DNA of 5,467 nt, from positions 1 through 5,467 of the forward strand of contig JAHFUU010000217.1 in the NCBI GenBank assembly GCA_023264915.1, in the 5' to 3' direction. The notes below the pieces were generated by a model. It did no database searches. It was not told the DNA's origin and worked only from the letters and a program-made list of their open reading frames with translations. Position 1 is the first letter of the stretch; every line of letters begins with the position of its first letter. A program made the translations under genes and the position numbers. Origin of the DNA: Microthrixaceae bacterium. Its GTDB lineage: Bacteria > Actinomycetota > Acidimicrobiia > Acidimicrobiales > Acidimicrobilacustridaceae. Shown piece after piece: positions 1 through 5,467 of the stretch.

Positions 1-1363
1 TCCGCTCCATCTGGTCTGGCGTGTAGAGCTTGTCGGCTATGACGTTGTCGCGGGTCATGTTGGGCGCGAACTCTACCCACCTGTCGAGGAACCGATCATT
101 GAACGTCTCGCGCACCTCGGTCCACTCCTGGGCTGAAAGAGCACTGGCTGGCGGGAAGAAGTACCAGCCTGTGGCAGAGTGCCGCCCCGGCGGAGCTTGT
201 GACGGATCCCAGAGGCTGTTGACCCAGGTGCCCGCTGCGGGAGCGGGCACGTTGCCGGAGTAGGCGTCGCGGATGTAGCGGATGGCCTCTTCGGGCGTGT
301 CGTAGCCGACAACTGTGTAATGGGTTCGATCGATGTCGGGATCCCAGCGAGCGGACTTGTACCTGGGCGCGTCATAGAGGCAGAACATCGGCGTTGCCAG
401 CACGTGGCTGGGCCCGAACCGGAAGTTCTTGGCGCGCCGCACCCAGTTGGCTGGCAGGTGCTCCTCGCCGACGTGGCTCAGCAGGGTCTGCTTGGGATCT
501 GCGTTGGTCGCGATGCACTTGGTCGCCCGGAGCTCTGTGCCGCGGGCGGACACACCCACCGCGCGACCGTCCTCGATGATGATCCTGTCGACCTCGGTGT
601 TCTCGATCAGGTCGACCCCGTTCGCGTAGCAGGCCTGCGACATGGCTTTGGCGAGCGTGTGGGTTCCGCCCTTGGCAAGGCGCCAGCAACCGATCATCCA
701 TGGCAGGGCCGTGAGGATCATCCCCCCGAAGCTCCCCGTGTCGATGCCAACGCCGAACTCGACGCTCACGCGGTACATGAGGGTGCGCATCTCGGGTGAC
801 TCGAACAACTCGTCGATCATCACCTTCGGGGTCTTTGCGGTGTCCGTCGCAGTGATGCCCATGTCGCCATACAACGACTCGATTAGATCTGCCTGACCCT
901 CGTCCATCCCCTCGAAGGGCGGCGAGTACATGCCGAAGCCGAGCAGCGGGCCGAAGTCCATGGTGCGCTTCTGGATCTCGACATAGGTGTCGGCATCGGC
1001 CTTGGAGTACCGCGAGATGCTGGCGTGGGTCTTGTCGAGCAGATCCTTGCGGTGCAGCACGATCGGCGGGCGCCCGTCGGAGAACGCGATGCCAGCCTGG
1101 TTCTCAGGGGTGATCGAGCGGAGGCCGCAGCTCTCGAGGTCGAAGTCCTCGATCATCGGCATGATGTCGAAGAACTCCATGTAGTTGGCGTGCATGTTGA
1201 ACCGGAAGCCCGGCACGACCGGGTCCTCGGTGTTGGCCCCTCCGCCCTCCTCGTGGCGGCGCTCGATGATCGCCGTGTCCAGGCCCGCCCTCGCCAGGTA
1301 AGCAGCCAGGCAAAGCCCGTTGTGGCCCGCGCCGATGATGATCGCGTCGTAGGTCTTTCGCAC
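1..1363 (-). CDS. FAD/NAD(P)-dependent oxidoreductase, phytoene desaturase-like (CrtI/PYROXD2 superfamily), 3' end cut by window edge
   Basis: Seen: the minus strand is open without a stop from GTG at 1363 to position 1, giving 454 full codons. An AAGGAG ribosome site lies 5 bases upstream, and an in-frame TGA 18 bases upstream (plus-strand 1379-1381) rules out an earlier start. Residues 6-34 form a Rossmann ADP-binding fold: DAIIIGAGHNG (GxGxxG at 11-16), with Glu34 closing the second strand. A GGGANTED stretch at about 40-47 matches the GGAA-x-TE segment of this superfamily. A KGGTH segment (231-235) and TNADP (286-290) match its conserved mid-region. Known: these flavoproteins desaturate or oxidise polyenes, terpenoids and other hydrophobic molecules, and members are about 500-560 residues. 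Roughly 50-100 residues, including the C-terminal FAD-contact motif, should lie beyond the left edge. No phytoene synthase or other carotenoid gene is seen, so a true carotenoid role is unsupported. No signal peptide is visible, so it is probably cytoplasmic or peripheral to the membrane. It is transcribed divergently from the tetR gene, which probably regulates it (inference). The superfamily call is firm; the substrate is unknown. Confidence 0.9.
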   Translation of the reverse strand, partial: MRKTYDAIIIGAGHNGLCLAAYLARAGLDTAIIERRHEEGGGANTEDPVVPGFRFNMHANYMEFFDIMPMIEDFDLESCGLRSITPENQAGIAFSDGRPPIVLHRKDLLDKTHASISRYSKADADTYVEIQKRTMDFGPLLGFGMYSPPFEGMDEGQADLIESLYGDMGITATDTAKTPKVMIDELFESPEMRTLMYRVSVEFGVGIDTGSFGGMILTALPWMIGCWRLAKGGTHTLAKAMSQACYANGVDLIENTEVDRIIIEDGRAVGVSARGTELRATKCIATNADPKQTLLSHVGEEHLPANWVRRAKNFRFGPSHVLATPMFCLYDAPRYKSARWDPDIDRTHYTVVGYDTPEEAIRYIRDAYSGNVPAPAAGTWVNSLWDPSQAPPGRHSATGWYFFPPASALSAQEWTEVRETFNDRFLDRWVEFAPNMTRDNVIADKLYTPDQMER

Positions 1364-1368
1364 GGAGG

Positions 1369-1374
1369 CTCCTT
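1369..1374 (-). promoter_or_regulatory. Ribosome binding site of the oxidoreductase
   Basis: Read on the minus strand this is AAGGAG, a near-consensus Shine-Dalgarno core 5 bases ahead of the GTG at 1363. Together with the in-frame TGA just upstream it fixes GTG as the start. Confidence 0.8.
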
Positions 1375-1403
1375 GGGATCAGAGGACGGGTCCGAGCTGA
1401 CAC

Positions 1404-1431
1404 AGGTTAACAGAATTCGTGCACTGTGCAA
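1404..1431 (-). promoter_or_regulatory. Candidate promoter for the oxidoreductase
   Basis: On the minus strand TTGCAC (plus 1426-1431) lies 16 bases before TAACCT (plus 1404-1409). The -35 box keeps the TTG core and the -10 fits the TAnnnT pattern common in high-GC bacteria. Transcription would begin near 1397, leaving a leader of about 34 bases that contains the AAGGAG site. The assignment is by eye, without a scored model. Confidence 0.45.
1420..1430. promoter_or_regulatory. Palindrome TGCAC-T-GTGCA, candidate TetR operator
   Basis: A perfect 5-base inverted repeat around a single T lies in the 90-base divergent gap. It overlaps the proposed -35 box of the oxidoreductase promoter (1426-1431) and the -35 position of the tetR promoter (about 1419-1424). 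TetR-family proteins commonly bind palindromes in exactly this kind of divergent intergenic region. The arms do not extend further, so this would be a short core of a longer, imperfect operator. Binding by this TetR is inferred. Confidence 0.4.
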
Positions 1432-1441
1432 ACAAGACGGT

Positions 1442-1447
1442 TAGGCT
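1442..1447 (+). promoter_or_regulatory. Candidate -10 box of a leaderless tetR promoter
   Basis: TAGGCT fits TAnnnT and ends 7 bases before the GTG at 1454, so the expected transcription start coincides with the first base of the start codon. There is no good Shine-Dalgarno sequence ahead of that GTG, only a G-rich GAGGGG touching it. Leaderless mRNAs with this spacing are common in Actinomycetota. The matching -35 position (GTGCAC, 1419-1424) is poor, as is usual for such promoters. Confidence 0.4.
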
Positions 1448-1453
1448 GAGGGG

Positions 1454-2083
1454 GTGTCCGAGCGAGCGCACTTGTCGGGGAGCCCGCCGCCAGGCGCGTC
1501 AGGCGCCGGCGGCAGGCAGCCGAACGCGACGCGGATCCTCGAAGCCGCCGAGGTCTGCTTCGCCCGGTACGGGTTCCACAAGACCTCGATGGAGGACATC
1601 GCTCGCGAGGCGAGCCTTTCCCGCCGGAGCCTCTACCGGCACTTCCCCGACAAGACAGCGCTGTTCAACGAGGTAGCCGCGGCACGGACGCGCATCTTCC
1701 TCGACGAGATCATGCGCCAGACGGCGCGCCTGGACGGGCTTTCAGCCCAGATCGAAGAGGTCGCGCGCCTGACCAACCGATTCATGCGCGAGGACCCCAT
1801 CAGCGCCGCGCTGTTGCGGGCCGATCCCGACTCGCTCGCACGCATGGTCTCCACCGGCGCACGCGAGATGCTCGGCATGGCGATGGATGCGATCGTCCCC
1901 CTCATCCAGACCGCTCGTGATCGTGGCGAGGTCCGTGCCGATCTCGACGTGCTGCGCGCCGCGGAGTGGATAGGACGCATGGTGTTCTCCCTCGCCGCGA
2001 CTCCCTCGGTCACCTTTGACATCGGCGACCCCGAGCAGACAGCAGCGTTCATCCGCGAGTTCCTGGTGCCCGGATTGCGATGA
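1454..2083 (+). CDS. TetR/AcrR-family transcriptional regulator
   Basis: Seen: 209 residues from GTG at 1454 to TGA at 2081-2083, a normal length for the family. Residues 27-74 are a textbook TetR N-terminal domain: RILEAAEVCFARYGF, then a helix-turn-helix (about 45-64) with TSMEDIAREA and SRRSLYRHF, ending in DKTALFNEV. About 26 residues rich in Gly, Pro and Ser precede it, probably a disordered tail. Residues 75-209 form an all-helical C-terminal half with no motif I can assign, where a small-molecule ligand and the dimer partner would bind. An in-frame TAG at 1442-1444 means no earlier start exists; TTG at 1472 is the next alternative. Known: such proteins are dimeric, usually repress a divergent neighbour, and release DNA on ligand binding. 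Inferred: it represses the divergent flavin oxidoreductase and itself through the palindrome at 1420-1430, and may also act on the molybdoenzyme gene 266 bases downstream. The ligand, perhaps the substrate of these enzymes, is unknown. Confidence 0.93.
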   Translation: MSERAHLSGSPPPGASGAGGRQPNATRILEAAEVCFARYGFHKTSMEDIAREASLSRRSLYRHFPDKTALFNEVAAARTRIFLDEIMRQTARLDGLSAQIEEVARLTNRFMREDPISAALLRADPDSLARMVSTGAREMLGMAMDAIVPLIQTARDRGEVRADLDVLRAAEWIGRMVFSLAATPSVTFDIGDPEQTAAFIREFLVPGLR

Positions 2084-2230
2084 TCCGGCTCGCAGACACC
2101 GCCCGCACGTGTGCCGCTGATCCCGTTCTGGTTGTGGCCACCGTGAGATCGCCGTGCCCGTCGCTACCGCGCCGGGCGTGCCTGGCTCCTGCCGGCTCGC
2201 TTGGCATCGACGCCCACCCTTGGACTGCAT

Positions 2231-2244
2231 CGATGGTGACATCG
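2231..2244. repeat. Short inverted repeat CGATG-gtga-CATCG
   Basis: Two perfect 5-base arms are separated by 4 bases, about 110 bases upstream of the molybdoenzyme start. The left arm overlaps the second of three GCATCGA copies. It could be a regulator site, but in GC-rich DNA a 5-base repeat can occur by chance. Confidence 0.25.
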
Positions 2245-2285
2245 TCTGCGGGCAGGGCGAGAATGCATCGACTCCACAAGAATCC

Positions 2286-2311
2286 CCTTTCAGGGCGAAA
2301 CCCCTAGAAGG
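2286..2311 (+). promoter_or_regulatory. Imperfect hairpin upstream of the molybdoenzyme gene
   Basis: Positions 2286-2295 pair with 2302-2311: a lower stem of five pairs (one G-U), one C/A mismatch, an upper stem AGGG/CCCT, and a six-base loop CGAAAC. No T-run follows, so it is not a standard intrinsic terminator. It ends 27 bases before the ribosome site at 2338 and would sit in the 5' leader if transcription starts upstream. Its right arm also contains the only purine-rich sequence that could serve the alternative ATG at 2314. Confidence 0.35.
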
Positions 2312-2337
2312 CCATGTCACCCGAGGTGGTGTCTGGC

Positions 2338-2344
2338 AGGAAGG
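2338..2344 (+). promoter_or_regulatory. Ribosome binding site that decides the molybdoenzyme start
   Basis: AGGAAGG lies 5 bases before ATG at 2350, which is good Shine-Dalgarno spacing. The in-frame ATG at 2314 has only AGAAGG ending 2 bases before it, too close to work well, so the start at 2350 is preferred over the 12-residue longer form. Confidence 0.65.
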
Positions 2345-2349
2345 CGACC

Positions 2350-5208
2350 ATGGCGAAGACCCCTATGGCGAAGAAGCTTCGCCGCCTCGCTCCTGCTGAT
2401 GCATCAGCACGGCTCGACTCGTTGTTGTCCCGGCCCTATGAGTACCGCAGCTGGGAGGACGTCTACCGCGAGGAGTGGACCTGGGACGAGGTCGTCCGCG
2501 TCACGCACATCCGCGCAAACTGCATCTCCGCGTGCTCGATCAACGCGTATGTCAAGGACGGCATCGTCTGGCGAGAGGATCAGAACGCCACCTACGAGCA
2601 GGCCTTCGACGACGTACCCGACTTCAATCCGAGGGGTTGCCCGGCGGGTTGCGCTTACAGCGTGCAGATGTATGACCCGACGCGCATCAAGTACCCGATG
2701 AAGAGGGTGGGCAAGCGCGGGTCAGGCAAGTGGCAGCGGCTCTCATGGGACGAAGCGCTGGGCGAGATCGCCGACAAGCTGATCGACGTCATCGTCGAGG
2801 ACGGACCGGAGTGCATCGTCTATGACCATGGAACGACCAACTCTGACAGCGGGATCGCCACGCCGCTGGAGGCTCACGTCTTCGGCAACGGACTCGGCGG
2901 GAGCTCGATCGACTCGTGGGCCGGCGTGGGCGACCTGCCGGTCGGACTGCTCCAGTCGTGGGGGACCTACATGTCTGAGGGCACTGCCGACGACTGGTAC
3001 CTGTCGGACTACATCCTGATCTGGCTCGGGAATCCCAACTACACCAGGACCTCAGACGTCCACTTCATATGGGAGGCACGGTACCGCGGCGCGAAGGTGG
3101 TCTCGGTCGCACCGGACTTCTCGCCCTCGACGCCGCACGCGGACCGATGGTTGAACGTGCGCGTAGGAACCGACGCCGCTCTGGCTCTCGGCATGGTGAA
3201 CGTGGTCATCACAGAAGGCTTGTACGACGAGGAGTTCATCAAGGAGCAGACCGACCTCCCGTTCCTCGTGAGAGATGACACCGGCCGGTTCCTGCGTGAG
3301 GCCGACCTGGTGGAGGACGGTTCTGAGGAGGGCATCTACTACTGGAACGCGAAGTCCAGACGCCTACGTCTCGCCGATGGCACCTGGGATTCCGAGGTCG
3401 ACACCATCGCGCTCGACCCAGATGACGATCCCGCGCTCTCGGGCGCTCACACCGTGAAGCTCGTGGACGGTTCCAGGGTGAGGGTCCGAACCGTCTTCGA
3501 CCTGTTGTGTGAGCACGTGAAGGCATACTCGCCCGAGTCGGCCGCCAACATCACCGGCGTGCACGCTGACAACATCCGAACCGTGGCGCGAGAGCTCGCT
3601 GCCGCGAAGTCGGCGATGATCTTCGCTTCGTGGGGGGCATGCAAGCACTACCACTCGGATCTGTTCCAGCGCGGCATGGTCTATCTGGTCGCGCTCACGG
3701 GGAACACCGGCGGCAAGCCTGGCTCGGGCATCAAGGTGTCGACCTGGTGGCCGTTCCCGATGATGGGTGCCGATGGGCAGGCTCTGATGACAGAGGCTCC
3801 CCCGCCGTCGCCCGTGGATCGAGTCTCGGTGAAGACAGTCACGAAGTTGATGTTCGAGATGTCGGACTACTTGCGCTCGAGCCCGATGATCCCGTGGCTC
3901 TACGCGCATGACCCGAAGTGGCGGGCGGTCGCCAACAGGAACGAGTACGCCGACCCGGCGTTCAAGCGGCCGATATCGGAGTACATGGACGAGATATTGG
4001 ACAAGGGCTGGCAGCCGATCTGGCCACGTCCGCCGAAACGGCCGCGCTTCTACTACTTCTCGGGCCCCAACCCGCTTCGCCGCTGGCCCAACTCAGAGAC
4101 GATTCGACAGAGCCTGTGGGAGAGCATCGACACGATAGTGACGTGCGATTTCAAGATGAACACCTCGGGCATGGCGTCGGACTACATCCTCCCGGCGAGC
4201 GGCTACTACGAGAAGCCTGGCATCAAGTACTCACAGTCCTACCTGCCGTACCTGGTCGTAGGTGACAGGGCTGTACCCGAGCTGTGGGAGTCCAAGCACG
4301 AGTGGGACATCGCGTTCATGCTCGCGAAGGCGATCCAGGATCGTGCCCGAGCGCGCGGTGTCGACACCTACAGCGACTCCAACGGGATCGAGCACTCACT
4401 CGTGAGCCTCTATGACGACATGTGCGCGGACGGGACCTACGGAGAGGGCCCGGCAGGTGAGGTAGCTGCCCTCGACTGGATCATGACCAACTCGTCGATC
4501 ACCAAGAGCTCGAAGCTGGGTGAGCAGCCGTGGCGCAAGGCTGTCGAGCGGGGCATGGTGAAGATCAAAGAGATCGAGCCCTACTTCCTCGCGCTCGGCC
4601 TGAACGCGGTCATGAGTGACTACGACGAGAGCCGCCCGACGAACCAGTTCCACTGGTTCGTCAAGGACAAGAACCCGTGGCCGACGCTCACTGGCCGTCA
4701 GCAGTTCTACCTGGACCACCCCTGGTTCGCAGAGATCGGTGAGCAGCTGTGCGTGCACAAGGAGCCAGTCGCCTCGGGTGGTCCCTACAGGCTGCGGTTG
4801 ACGGGCGGTCATACTCGCTGGAGCCAGCACTCGATCTTCCGCTCCAACACGCAACTGCTTCGCCTCCAGCGGGGCGGACCGGTCGCCTACGTCAGTGAAC
4901 CGGATGCGCGTGCGAGAGGCATCGGGGACCACGACGACATCCGGGTGTTCAACGACGTCGGGGAGTTCGTCTTGAAGGCCAAGATCTCACCGGCCGTCCA
5001 GCCGGGTGAGGTGATCTGCTACCACGCGTGGGAGAGCTACCAGTTCCCGGGTGGGGGTGGGCAGAACTCGGTGGCGCCGAGCCCGATGAAACCGACCAAC
5101 ATGCTCGGCGACTACGGTCACCTCGGCTACAAGATCTTCTACCAGTCGATGAACCACGTGCCCAAAGAGGTCGCGGTCGAGATCGAGAAGGTCAGAGAAC
5201 AGGCGTGA
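2350..5208 (+). CDS. Molybdopterin (bis-MGD) oxidoreductase, type II DMSO-reductase family catalytic subunit (NarG/EbdA-like)
   Basis: Seen: 952 residues from ATG at 2350 to TGA at 5206-5208, close to the length of EbdA-type alpha subunits and shorter than NarG. Residues about 45-110 hold a [4Fe-4S] motif, H53-x4-C58-x3-C62-x34-C97, followed by C101 in RGCPAGC. GKWQRLSWDEA (126-136) is the usual entry to the molybdopterin domain. D195 in GVGDLP aligns with the Asp that binds Mo in NarG and EbdA. GNPNYTRTSD (227-236), PSTPHADRWL (259-268) and GTDAALAL (273-280) are cofactor-binding segments. MASDYILPASGYYEK (608-622) is the conserved 'ADIVLP' region. About 812-935 is the C-terminal dinucleotide-binding domain, starting with LTGGHTRWSQHS (817-828). 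Known: this family transfers oxygen to or from substrates such as nitrate, chlorate, aromatic side chains and steroid tails, usually with Fe-S and heme partner subunits. Odd: an RR pair (11-12) lacks a following hydrophobic segment, so no Tat export is predicted and the enzyme is probably cytoplasmic. No partner subunit gene lies in the 259 bases downstream. The family call is firm; the substrate is unknown. An anaerobic-type hydroxylase is a plausible inference from the EbdA-like wording of the sequence. Confidence 0.93.
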   Translation: MAKTPMAKKLRRLAPADASARLDSLLSRPYEYRSWEDVYREEWTWDEVVRVTHIRANCISACSINAYVKDGIVWREDQNATYEQAFDDVPDFNPRGCPAGCAYSVQMYDPTRIKYPMKRVGKRGSGKWQRLSWDEALGEIADKLIDVIVEDGPECIVYDHGTTNSDSGIATPLEAHVFGNGLGGSSIDSWAGVGDLPVGLLQSWGTYMSEGTADDWYLSDYILIWLGNPNYTRTSDVHFIWEARYRGAKVVSVAPDFSPSTPHADRWLNVRVGTDAALALGMVNVVITEGLYDEEFIKEQTDLPFLVRDDTGRFLREADLVEDGSEEGIYYWNAKSRRLRLADGTWDSEVDTIALDPDDDPALSGAHTVKLVDGSRVRVRTVFDLLCEHVKAYSPESAANITGVHADNIRTVARELAAAKSAMIFASWGACKHYHSDLFQRGMVYLVALTGNTGGKPGSGIKVSTWWPFPMMGADGQALMTEAPPPSPVDRVSVKTVTKLMFEMSDYLRSSPMIPWLYAHDPKWRAVANRNEYADPAFKRPISEYMDEILDKGWQPIWPRPPKRPRFYYFSGPNPLRRWPNSETIRQSLWESIDTIVTCDFKMNTSGMASDYILPASGYYEKPGIKYSQSYLPYLVVGDRAVPELWESKHEWDIAFMLAKAIQDRARARGVDTYSDSNGIEHSLVSLYDDMCADGTYGEGPAGEVAALDWIMTNSSITKSSKLGEQPWRKAVERGMVKIKEIEPYFLALGLNAVMSDYDESRPTNQFHWFVKDKNPWPTLTGRQQFYLDHPWFAEIGEQLCVHKEPVASGGPYRLRLTGGHTRWSQHSIFRSNTQLLRLQRGGPVAYVSEPDARARGIGDHDDIRVFNDVGEFVLKAKISPAVQPGEVICYHAWESYQFPGGGGQNSVAPSPMKPTNMLGDYGHLGYKIFYQSMNHVPKEVAVEIEKVREQA

Positions 5209-5467
5209 GAGGGTGCGAGCCTGTGCAAGCCCAGCTCAGGCAGACTTGGGGGGACTCGATACGGTCGCTGCTTCGTCGGGAGCTCTGAGAGCCTCACCGG
5301 GGCCGAGGTCGGTCGATGACCGGTCGGGACTCGACATGATCCCTGGGTCGCCGGGAGGGCCTGGCGAGCGATCGCGCTGGGCCCGCTCGAGCCTGGTGCG
5401 GCTCGTGCCCCGGATCGAAGCGGATGCCACTTGACGGGCCTTCCTCCCAATGTGGCCGGCCTGCTGC
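5209..5467. other. Region downstream of the molybdoenzyme with no supported gene
   Basis: No reading frame here looks like a real protein: short open frames on both strands have low-complexity, Arg/Ser/Pro/Gly-rich translations without motifs. In particular no Cys-rich ferredoxin-like beta subunit begins. Weak inverted repeats occur, GCCTG/CAGGC (5219-5223 with 5237-5241) and CGGTC-gat-GACCG near 5310-5322, but no T-run follows either, so no terminator is called. A gene starting beyond 5467 cannot be excluded. Confidence 0.5.

Larger units (their letters stand above)
2084..2349. other. Intergenic region between tetR and the molybdoenzyme gene
   Basis: I see no convincing gene here in either direction. 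The stretch is long enough to hold an independent promoter for the downstream gene, but no clear -35/-10 pair stands out. TTGGCA (2201-2206) and TTGGAC (2220-2225) are -35-like but lack a good -10 at proper spacing. It contains three copies of GCATCGA (2204, 2227 and 2265), a CGATG-gtga-CATCG inverted repeat (2231-2244), a GCAC-gt-GTGC inverted repeat (2105-2114) and a hairpin at 2286-2311. Confidence 0.5.

Noticed and set aside
320..799. 159-residue plus-strand open frame opposite the oxidoreductase
   Set aside because: It lies entirely antisense to a well-supported coding region. Long antisense frames are expected in GC-rich DNA, and the translation is His/Arg/Gly-rich without recognisable domains.
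1..1363. True phytoene desaturase (crtI) of a carotenoid pathway
   Set aside because: Only superfamily-level motifs are visible, the C-terminus is missing and no carotenoid synthesis gene is nearby. The pattern fits the broader PYROXD2-like group better.
2080..2307. 75-residue open frame whose ATG overlaps the tetR stop (ATGA)
   Set aside because: The overlap resembles translational coupling, but the translation has no motif, an odd Arg/Pro/Ala-rich composition and weaker third-position GC bias than its neighbours. More likely chance.
1742..2320. 192-residue minus-strand open frame across tetR and the following gap
   Set aside because: It is antisense to the clear TetR gene, with a composition typical of a shadow frame and no motif.
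2314..2349. Upstream in-frame ATG at 2314 as the molybdoenzyme start
   Set aside because: Its purine-rich site is only 2 bases away and forms part of a hairpin arm. The ATG at 2350 has AGGAAGG at good spacing. The added 12 residues show no signal-peptide character.
2350..2420. Twin-arginine (Tat) signal at Arg11-Arg12 of the molybdoenzyme
   Set aside because: The context KKLRRLAP lacks the S-RR-x-F-L-K pattern, and the following residues (ADASARLDSLL) are charged and polar with no hydrophobic core or cleavage site.
3364..3909. 181-residue minus-strand open frame inside the molybdoenzyme gene (a similar one lies at 4396-4932)
   Set aside because: It is antisense to a conserved enzyme whose own frame carries family motifs throughout; the antisense translation has none.
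5219..5241. Possible terminator hairpin GCCTG/CAGGC after the molybdoenzyme
   Set aside because: It has only five pairs around a 13-base loop and no T-run downstream; too weak to call.
5213..5434. Small open frame (73 residues) starting 5 bases after the molybdoenzyme stop
   Set aside because: It has a GTG start with poorly spaced GAGAGG, no Cys motifs as a beta subunit or chaperone would have, and low-complexity Ser/Arg/Gly composition.

Overview
The window is GC-rich, with strong G/C preference at third codon positions, GTG starts and a TetR-type regulator. This fits a high-GC bacterium such as an actinomycete-type or Chloroflexota-type genome. The lineage cannot be fixed from the sequence alone, and there are no rRNA, tRNA, CRISPR or insertion-sequence signals to help.

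Layout: (1) Positions 1-1363, minus strand, hold the N-terminal 454 codons of an FAD/NAD(P)-binding oxidoreductase of the phytoene-desaturase-like (CrtI/PYROXD2, COG1233) superfamily. It runs off the left edge, so its C-terminus is missing. (2) Positions 1364-1453 are a compact divergent promoter region with a TGCAC-T-GTGCA palindrome over both presumed -35 boxes. (3) Positions 1454-2083, plus strand, encode a TetR-family repressor whose GTG start sits where a leaderless transcript would begin. (4) Positions 2084-2349 are a 266-base gap with no convincing gene, short repeats and an imperfect hairpin just ahead of the next gene. (5) Positions 2350-5208, plus strand, encode a 952-residue molybdopterin (bis-MGD) oxidoreductase. 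It resembles the catalytic alpha subunits of the type II DMSO-reductase family (NarG, ethylbenzene dehydrogenase EbdA, steroid C25 dehydrogenase). (6) Positions 5209-5467 show no supported gene.

How the genes may work together (inference): the TetR protein probably controls the divergent oxidoreductase and itself, and possibly the downstream molybdoenzyme. Together they look like a small catabolic module in which a Mo enzyme hydroxylates or otherwise oxidises a hydrophobic substrate and a flavoprotein carries out a dehydrogenation.

The most notable points concern the molybdoenzyme. It has no visible Tat signal, no adjacent Fe-S beta, heme gamma or chaperone delta subunit gene, and an Fe-S ligand motif with one extra residue (H-x4-C-x3-C-x34-C), while keeping the Asp expected to bind molybdenum in type II enzymes.
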